From the NCBI GenBank assembly GCA_030761205.1, contig JAULJL010000047.1:4188543-4252542 (forward strand): 64,000 nucleotides of DNA, read 5' to 3'. A model generated the notes under the pieces. It saw nothing but the letters and a program-made list of their open reading frames with translations, was not told the origin of the DNA and made no database searches. The stretch is from Fremontodendron californicum (lineage: Eukaryota; Streptophyta; Magnoliopsida; Malvales; Malvaceae). This document shows positions 56,908-64,000 of this stretch, piece after piece (within the stretch, counting starts at the first letter, position 1; every line of letters begins with the position of its first letter). The position numbers and the translations under genes were made by a program.

Positions 56908-59773
56908 TGTCATAACGGTTTTTCGACCACTAGACTATTTTTAAAAACAACAGAGGAGTCGCCCCCAATCTTTTTTGTTTAGGTGTGATTGGCCACCTAG
57001 AAAAATTTATCCTTTAAATAAAATCTTAAAATTAATTAATATTTATTAAAAAGATAATTTTGGTATGCGAAAACAAAATTGGGTTCGGGAGTACGGTTAC
57101 ATGTGGGAAAGGTATTAGCACCCCCACGACGCTCGTTAAAAAAAACGATACCAATTAATCATGTGTTATCCTTTAACCTTGATAAAAAGATTTTAATTTT
57201 TATATTTTAAAAAAATAATTCTCATAATTCCTTTTATTGCATATTTTTGTATTTTTCTACAAAAATAATTTTATTTATGAATAAAAATGAAAATCTTTGG
57301 CGTCAGAAGCTTTATCCAAATTCCCCAACGTCTAGGCGGATTTTGGAAAGAGTTCTATCACTTTTGAATGTTCATAATATACCTCTAAATCAAGACAACG
57401 TTCCTTTGTAAATAATAATTATTAGAAACCCTCCAACGCCTAGGCAGGGTACCAAGAATTATTTCTACATAGGTGATTATCTTATTTTATTTCATAAAAT
57501 CTTTTTTTTAAAAGCATGATTTTTATTTCGTAATATAATATATGATTAAAAAATACTATTAATGCAATAACCAAATAAAAGTATATGAGCATAGATAATA
57601 AGAATAATGAATTAATTTAATTTAAAAATAAATTTTTTATTTAAAGTTAAGATAAAAATTATAGCCTTTCAAAATTCTCCAACTTCTAGGAGGAATTTGG
57701 AAAAGATCTTCGCACGAACTTCTCATCATAATTCTAGAAATTAAAAATTTTGGGATTCCTCCAACATCTAGGCAGGAACTTATAAATTATCCACATCAGA
57801 ACTGTTGACTTATACGTTTTTTTTTTTTTAAAGAGATCTTATAGTTTCCTAAAAAAATATCTTCCACTATTTTCATCTTCATTAAAAATGACAAAATAAA
57901 ATGTATATGGCTCCACAAATACATGATGCACATAGTAAAAAAAACAAATTTATTTAATCATTTTATTCCTTAGTTTATTTTTTTTGTGATAAAAAAAGAT
58001 TGATTAATTAATTAAAATTTTTTTACTTATATAATGTCACCAAAATATTTTCCTAAGAGTGATTAAGAACAAAAGTTTTTTTTTTTTATCATTTTCCCAT
58101 AAAATTTATTTTTCAAGAATTTTAACTAAATAATTATTTTCATCACCCATTCTTCCTAAATTATTTATTTATTTTCATTTTATTTTATTTTCTTAAAAAA
58201 AAAAATATGTTGAAATAATCATAAATGAATAAAAGAAATATAGGAAAATAAAATAACTAAAAAGAAAATCATACCCAAAAATATCGTAGGTTTGTGATTC
58301 CCGAAGTTGCGTCGCGAGATTGATGATCGCGGATAAATTTTCCTTTCCTTTTTTTTTCTTTTGTTTTCTTTTCTTTTCTTTCCTTTCTCTTTTTCTTTTC
58401 CTTTCCTTTTTTTTTCTTTCCTTTTTCCTTCTTTCCTTTCTTTCTTTCTTTCTTTCCTTTTTTTTTTCTTTTCTTTCCTTTCTACTTTTTTTTTCCTTCC
58501 CCTGCCAGGATCCGGGTCAGGCGCGCTGACCCCGAGTCGGATCCGAGTCCATGCGCGAATCCTCTCTCCCCCTAAACAACACTATTTTGGTGCTGCTATT
58601 TAAACCCCCCAAACCTTTTTTTTTTGTTTTTTTATCTTCTCTTTTCTCTCTCTTCCTCTCCCCCCTTCGGATTCTCTGCCCTCTCTCTAGAACAACAGCC
58701 CAGGAACCACTCACCACCCAGATTCCAGTCGACAGCCACCGTTTCGTCGCCGCACCACTGCCTCCGGTGGTCGAAACCCTTTTCCTCCCAAAACTTCACC
58801 TTTAGCCTCATTTTGATCTTCTCTTCCTGATTTTGGGCTTTGTTTTGCCCGAAAATGCCTCAAAAAGACTAGATCTAGCTTCCAAGTCGCGGCCTTCCAC
58901 CTCCTCTTTTGGCGTTTTCCACCGTTTGATGCGTCCCAAATTTCCACCGAGCCTTCTCCTCTATATTTCCTCCCTTTGCCACCGTTAGGATCTACAAAAA
59001 CCTTCTAGAACCCCCACGAACCGAAAACAACCCGAGACCCTTTTGTGAGTTTGTGCTTGTGCTTTTTTTTTTTATGTTTTTCTTGTTTGTTGATGATTTG
59101 GTAGTGTATTGGTTTAGTGTTTTTTTTTTGGTTATGTGATGAGGGATTCCAATGGGAGATGGTTCAGTGATGGTGGGAAGTTGTGGTGGGATGGGTGGTC
59201 TAGGGTCAGTTAGTAGGGGGCTCGGTAACTGTGTGGTCCTCTGGTCTAGGCTTTGTTAGGGTTTTATGGTGGGTGGAGTGTTGGTGGCGTGTGTAGGGGG
59301 TGACGTGAGGTGAGAGGGCTGCTAGGGTGGCTGGCCTGGTGGCGTGTTACAGTGGGGTGGCGTGCTGCAGGTGGTTGCTTGTTGCAGGTGAGAGGCTAGG
59401 CCAACAGGCCTGGTGGGATAGCTTTCGAGCATGCAAACGAGTAAGGTGACCTACTAGGCAGGCCCAGTTTATGGTGGGCAATGGTGTAGGGGTTTGGGCC
59501 AGTATTTGGGCCTCTTGCCCACATGGCCCATGAAATGGTTCAAGAATTTCAAGCCTAACAAGCCAAATGACAATTCAAAAAGCCCAATTCATATAACCGA
59601 ATCAAACTCGATTAAAATTTCGTTTTAATTTCAACTCGAGAAAATTGAATTAGCGAACCGAAAGGATTAAGTTAAAAAAAAAATGGAAATTGAATGTTTG
59701 ACTTGATCCATCGACTCTGGACTTGATTCGGGATGTGACTCGGACTTAATCCGGACAAAATTAGGTAGCTACA
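56908..59773 (-). repeat. 5' LTR of the Ogre-type element (right copy)
   Basis: 2866 bp. On the minus strand it runs from TGTAGCTACCTAATTTTG to GGTCGAAAAACCGTTATGACA. The end next to the PBS carries GGGGCGACTCCTCTG. Small indels and substitutions separate it from the left copy. Confidence 0.85.
58337..58497 (+). repeat. Homopyrimidine tract in right Ogre LTR
   Basis: About 160 bp of almost pure C/T on the + strand, aligned with 40968-41142 but different in length and repeat phase, as expected for slippage since insertion. Confidence 0.8.
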
Positions 59774-60308
59774 GGCAGATGCCATTGAAAGTAGAATTTA
59801 AAGACCTTATGCTAAAATATTAGATTCGATAATTCGTATATGCATATTGTATTTTTTAATTTTTTTAGTTGTGCAAATATAAATATAACACAAATTATTA
59901 AATGTGTCAAAATCCTAAACACGAATGCTATATGTATATTAAACGTATCGTATTAATCATATTTAAATGTATCATATCATATTTACTATATTATTTTTTA
60001 TATTTATTAAATATATTGTATTTTCTTTTCGCATCCAAAATTATCATATCTATAAAATACTTTAAGTAAAAGAATGCCAAGATTACACCATCTAATTCTT
60101 GTTGGTGATGCATTGTCAATACTTATAATTAATTCATTTAAAGCAATTTCCCTCTGCTAAGCAAAGTGCTTTCTTTTTAGTTACATGTTGGGACCAATAT
60201 TTGATACATTTTTCAAAAGCTTTTAAGGACAAAACTGATTCACTCCTTCCATTTCTAGTACTTTTTCCTCCATATTCTTGGAATATCGACGAAGTGCATG
60301 CTTATATA

Positions 60309-60550
60309 TAGACCTGTTCATGAGTTGGATCGCAGTTTGAATTTTTATTTTATTTTTTTACCTAAGTCTGGGTTGGGTCGGGTTGGGTCGAAAGTCTATT
60401 TTACTATTCATAAAATATTAAATATTAAAAAATATTTTTATATTTACAGTTAATTTAAATAATTTTTTTTATTTAATTAATAGTAATTCGGGCTAGATCG
60501 GGCCGTCCCAATTTACTATAATCTTTACCCAGGTCTGACTCATTTTAAAC
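60309..60550 (+). mobile_element. MITE family 1, copy in duplication unit B
   Basis: TAGACCTGTTCATGAGTTGG start with the family core. Its right end is indistinct. The copy-A counterpart (31395-31502) is cut off at the duplication junction, which places the junction inside this MITE. Confidence 0.55.
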
Positions 60551-61161
60551 CTGTAATCTCTAAAAGTTTAACCAGTATGCATGTGGTCTAAACTTAGGTT
60601 TATTTGGCATTCACATTTAAGTTTTTGTCCAAACTTGAGCTTGCAATAATCAAGGATAATAATATTCAAAGCATCTAAAGATCATAATGCAAAATTTCAT
60701 TAATTTCATTATAGAAAGAGCGAGTACAATAATACGATTGAAAATACTTTTTTGAGTATGTTTTTATATATTATCGGTGGAGTTTTTAAACTCCACAAAT
60801 AAATTAAAAAATTAACAAGTAATTTTTAATATTTTTTATTATACTCTATAGGAACATGTGTGCTAAACTTATTGATTGAGTTTTGAAAGTGTAGCGGGTA
60901 AATTTTTTTTTTTTTTTTTTACACAAAATTTGAGATAGATATGTTTCTAAGTCTATTTAGAACAAGATATGTCATACTCTAATATATATTCAAGATTAAT
61001 GTCAACAAAATATCATTAATAAAACTTGATTTCAGAATTACTTATTGTTATAAGATATATGAATTCGTGTTTAACTCAGTTGATTCATATAATCACTTTT
61101 AAAATGTGATATCCAATTGATTCATATAACACCTACAATTCTTTTCTTTATTTTGAACTCC

Positions 61162-61204
<43 letters not shown>

Positions 61205-61309
61205 CATATAAACTTACAAATTGAGCAACCCCTATTGGTTCACCCAAATAGTTACTTGAAATTGGTCTTTTTAGGGAGCACAAAAATTTCCTTGGCTTTC
61301 TCGGTACCA
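60551..61309. other. Gene-free intergenic DNA
   Basis: AT-rich. Contains a SINE-like copy at 61068-61145 (TTTAACTCAGTTGATTCATA, TTTTAAAATGTGATATCC) and a (TA)n microsatellite at about 61169-61199. Confidence 0.5.
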
Positions 61310-61811
61310 TTTACCATGACCAAAATTTAATACGGTTCGATTAATCGGTTAAATAAATAAATTTTGATTCGGTTATCGGTTAAAAATTTTGAAAATTTTC
61401 GATTTTCAATTAATTCGGTTCAGTTAAGTGAAATTAACCGAATTCTCCAAATTCACCGAAATTTGTTTGGTTGTTTTAGTATGTTTGATATTTGAATTTT
61501 ATTATGCTTTTTTAATTGTTTTAGTATGTTTGATATTTGGATTTTGGTTGGTTGGATATATTATTATGTATGGAATACAATTAGCTTGTTTTGACATGTT
61601 GGTTGGATATAAAATCATGTACTAAAAATAGGTTGTAAAATAAATTAGATATTTATTTCGGTTAATCGAAAATCAATCAAATTAACCGAAATAATTTCGA
61701 TTCTGTTAATTCACCATTTACACTATTCGGTTCAATTAACGATTAAAAAAAAATTCAATTAATCGTATTTCGATTCGATTATTAACCGAACCGACCGATT
61801 GGACACCCCTA
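61310..61811. mobile_element. Probable hAT-type MITE with GGTTAAT/ATTAACC inverted interior
   Basis: The right end CCGATTGGACACCCCTA is the reverse of TAGGGGTGTCCAATCGG, typical of hAT-like ends. The interior carries ATTCGGTTAA and TTAACCGAA phrases in inverted order. The left end is not resolved, so boundaries are approximate. Confidence 0.4.
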
Positions 61812-63202
61812 CTAGAGACTCCTCAACTTGCGGGCCTGCTTTGAGCAATGTTTCTTTTTAGGCCAACGAAACCTGTCTTGGGAAAATTGCTGTGTCGACC
61901 CATTACGGCCCAGATGAGAAACTCTTATTTTCTAATTCTAACATATTTTGTTTTTGTTTATGTTATTTGAATTTTTTTTATTTTTTATTTTAAAATATTT
62001 ATGTTCGATACATATTTAAATATAAATATAAATTATAATTTTTCAAATATATAAAAAAAAATTAAATATATTGAACAACCATTATCCGATCTTACTTTCG
62101 AATCCGACTTGCTTAGTGATTAAGGCGTTAAGCTAGTTTGGTCAATCGGTCACTTCAAACACGGAAACGGAATTGTTTACTCCCACGTCACGCGCACAAA
62201 ACAAGATTAAAATCCCCATACTTTTCAATTTTTTTTTAATCTTAAGTTTTAACGAAAGAAAAAGAAAAGAAAATTAAAAAAAAAAGCTAATATATTAAAA
62301 AAATCCTTGAACTAACGGATTTTGTTTAACTAAGCCCTTATGCTTTTATTGTACTTAACTAAACTCCTATTCTTTGATTTTTACTCATCAAAACCCTTAA
62401 TTTTTAACTTTTATTTATTTTTTTTAATTACCCAGAAATGAAAGAAAATCCGTTACTGAAAATTAACAAAAAAGATAGAAATATAAACACACGGTAAAGG
62501 GCCAGCAACTCAACAATTCTTTGCGAGAGCATTCCCCTGTTTCTATATCGAGCCATCTTAATCAACAAGCTTTCATTTGATCAATTCTGCTAAGATTATG
62601 TGACTTCAATCTTTCATTGAGTCATGATCTACGGAGCTGCAACTATTTACTGTCCCACTTTCAAGAGCATGTCATGCTGAAGTCTAAAGCATGCCATCAT
62701 TTATTCGAAGTTTAAATTGGGTTGCTTCTATTTATCTAATCCTTCAATTTTGAATGTGTGATCCCTTTCTGAAAGTGACTGTGAGATACGACTCTTAATA
62801 CTGTAAACACCAATTATGCAATATGTTGGGCCAATTTTTCTTAAAAATTAAAAGGTTGATCTAGTTTCACCTCTGTAACTTTAGAAAAAGAAAATGTAAG
62901 CTATATTAGTGAGATCGTTTATAAAAATAAAAAAAAAAACCTTTGACCATGGCTCAAAAGATGAGAATTTTTTTGTTTCAATTAAAATTAAATAATTTCA
63001 TGAGTAAATATAAAAAATAAAGGTTTATTTAAGTTCAATAAAAATAGAAGGGTTTCGTTGAACAAAATCTACTAATTCAAGGGTTTTTTTAGTATATTAG
63101 CAACAACAAAAAAAAAAACTCTCTCCGGTTTCTCTTCCAATTCCTTCTTCATTTCATGTTTTATATATCTTCCGGTAAGAAATCAGAAATAAATACTTCA
63201 GC
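61812..63202 (+). other. Upstream region of the NERD-like gene
   Basis: No gene. Segment 62090-62210 is GC-richer than its surroundings. The leader of the downstream gene probably lies within the last few hundred bases (CTCTCCGGTTTCTCTTCC at about 63120), but no TATA box can be chosen with confidence. Confidence 0.4.
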
Positions 63203-63327
63203 ATGTGGGTGGAGATCATCTGCGGTCTTATCATTTACTGGTTGTTCCGGCGCTTCTTCTACGACGACAACGACGTTTTAGATGTCGAAACCTCTGATTC
63301 TAATGCTATTTTCTCCGTCGCCAATAG
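63203..63327 (+). CDS. NERD-domain-like protein, first exon only (partial)
   Basis: ATG at 63203. The frame encodes 41 codons plus two bases, then a GT donor at 63328-63329 (AATAG|GTACTT). The peptide starts MWVEIICGLIIYWLFRRFFY, a hydrophobic membrane-anchor-like segment followed by an acidic stretch DDNDVLDVETSDSNAIFSVA. This N-terminus resembles plant proteins annotated as nuclease-related-domain (NERD) containing, in which the next exon begins the NERD domain (RLEKLYGGK type). That domain lies beyond the window. The rest of the window (63328-64000) is intron 1, with a dispersed repeat at 63738-63900. Identification rests on recall of the family and on one exon. Confidence 0.65.
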
Positions 63328-63737
63328 GTACTTCTTTTTACAATTTCAACATTTTTTTTTCAGTTTTATAATTTTCTAATAAAATTTTCCTAAGAAACAT
63401 TGAAACTTTCTTGATTTTGGTAGAGCTTGTTACTGGGCTGAGCTTGATTGTGTAAATATTACTAGATTGTTAAGGTTTGCTTGGTTTCCTGGAAAATTGG
63501 AATCTTGGAAAGAGCTCTTTTTTATAGTATTTAGTTATTTGCAATGGAAAAGGGTGTAAACTTAGGCTTCCTTTGTTGTTGCTTTTTTTTTTTCAACTTG
63601 CTTTTGGTTTTGGAAATGAAAAGGCGATAATGGGTTTGAAGGTGAAGAATTAAAAATTAAAAATTTTTAGATTTTTGAATAATGAAATTCATGATCATTT
63701 TACTGTTATTTGGAATGTGAACAATTTACTATGTTAC

Positions 63738-63900
63738 TGGATTCGGGGTGAGTGTCAAATATAGGTATATGTCCTACATTTTATGCTCAATTTTTTAAAA
63801 GTTTTTCATATATTTGGAAGATCATATCTATATCCATGTCCGAATATGTGTCGGACACAAGTGTGGGACATGGGAAAATAAAGAGTCCGGATAACATAGA
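63738..63900 (+). repeat. Dispersed GTGTCGGACACAAGTG repeat in intron 1
   Basis: GGATTCGGGGTGAGTGTC to AAGAGTCCGGATAACATAG. Third copy in the window, after 29271-29450 and 31503-31620. It contains the imperfect palindrome TGTGTCGGACACA. Confidence 0.6.
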
Positions 63901-64000
63901 CAATTTATGTTTCTAATATGGTTTACATTGTAACTATTTACTCATTTTTAATCATATACTATATGCTACTTTTTAGTATAACAAAAAGCAAATGGAAAAA

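Larger units (their letters stand above)
39494..59773 (-). mobile_element. Tat/Ogre-type Ty3/gypsy LTR retrotransposon with nested insertions
   Basis: 20,280 bp flanked by a perfect 5-bp TSD GGCAG (39489-39493 and 59774-59778). Copy A keeps the single empty GGCAG at 31020-31024. The LTRs are about 2.9 kb. Orientation is minus, on four grounds: a tRNA-Arg-type PBS beside the right LTR (56889-56904), gag on the minus strand (53830 to 51365), a polypurine tract beside the left LTR (42407-42417), and TGTAGC at the minus-strand LTR start. Neither pol nor the second ORF is recognisable. The internal part is swollen by an Athila fragment (45247-47862), a palindrome-array element with a PMD gene fragment (48640-50692), a hAT MITE (51577-52296) and a solo LTR (54270-56082). 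Confidence 0.85.
31503..60418 (+). repeat. Tandem duplication, copy B, split by three insertions
   Basis: Host pieces are 31503-33055, 33240-33310, 39296-39493 and 59774-60418. After subtracting the MITE, the Athila-like element, the Ogre-like element and a 195-bp internal duplication, about 2.2 kb remains, matching copy A. Copy B also has about 127 bp (near 60181-60308) between GTGCTTTCTTT and TATATAGAC that copy A lacks. Confidence 0.85.

Noticed and set aside
33311..59773. Autonomous retrotransposon coding capacity
   Set aside because: No RT, RNase H or integrase motif was found on either strand in the Athila-type or Ogre-type elements.

Overview
This window is a stretch of nuclear chromosome from a eudicot plant. 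It is very AT-rich, has an intron-containing gene with a pyrimidine-rich leader, and carries Ty1/copia, Athila-type and Tat/Ogre-type Ty3/gypsy LTR retrotransposons, Mutator- and hAT-type DNA elements and tRNA-like SINE copies. The gene and transposon families fit a rosid, but nothing here fixes the species. Only two host genes are visible. One is complete: a WEB-family coiled-coil protein (CDS 25156-28767, three exons, 845 aa). The other is the first exon of a NERD-domain-like protein that runs off the right edge (63203-63327).

Layout. 1-8.8 kb is intergenic DNA with many small DNA elements, including a 1.48-kb Mutator-like element (4333-5808) with a perfect 9-bp target duplication and four hyphenated palindromes at about 68-bp spacing in each terminal inverted repeat. 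8848-15536 is a complete-length copia insertion with two 1027-bp LTRs that differ at about 13 positions, yet its gag-pol is badly broken. 15.5-24.8 kb is MITE-rich intergenic DNA. 24.8-29.3 kb is the WEB-family gene.

29.3-60.4 kb is one locus. A tandem duplication of about 2.2 kb has an almost intact first copy (29341-31502). The second copy (31503-60418) has been split by a 184-bp Mutator-type MITE, a 6-kb Athila-like element (33311-39295, + strand) and a 20.3-kb Tat/Ogre-like element (39494-59773, - strand). The first copy preserves the empty site of all three. The Ogre-like element is itself a nest. It holds an inverted LTR-less Athila fragment between 97-bp direct repeats, a second palindrome-array element carrying a plant-mobile-domain gene fragment, a 720-bp hAT MITE inside its gag, and an Athila-type solo LTR with a perfect 5-bp TSD.

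60.4-64 kb returns to intergenic DNA and then the 5' end of the NERD-like gene.

None of the retrotransposons has an intact pol, so all look non-autonomous. The most unusual structure is the palindrome-array TIR, seen in two unrelated locations. It looks like a distinct Mutator-like subfamily with clustered binding-site-like palindromes. All boundaries, identities and domain calls come from reading by eye; no database search or alignment was run.
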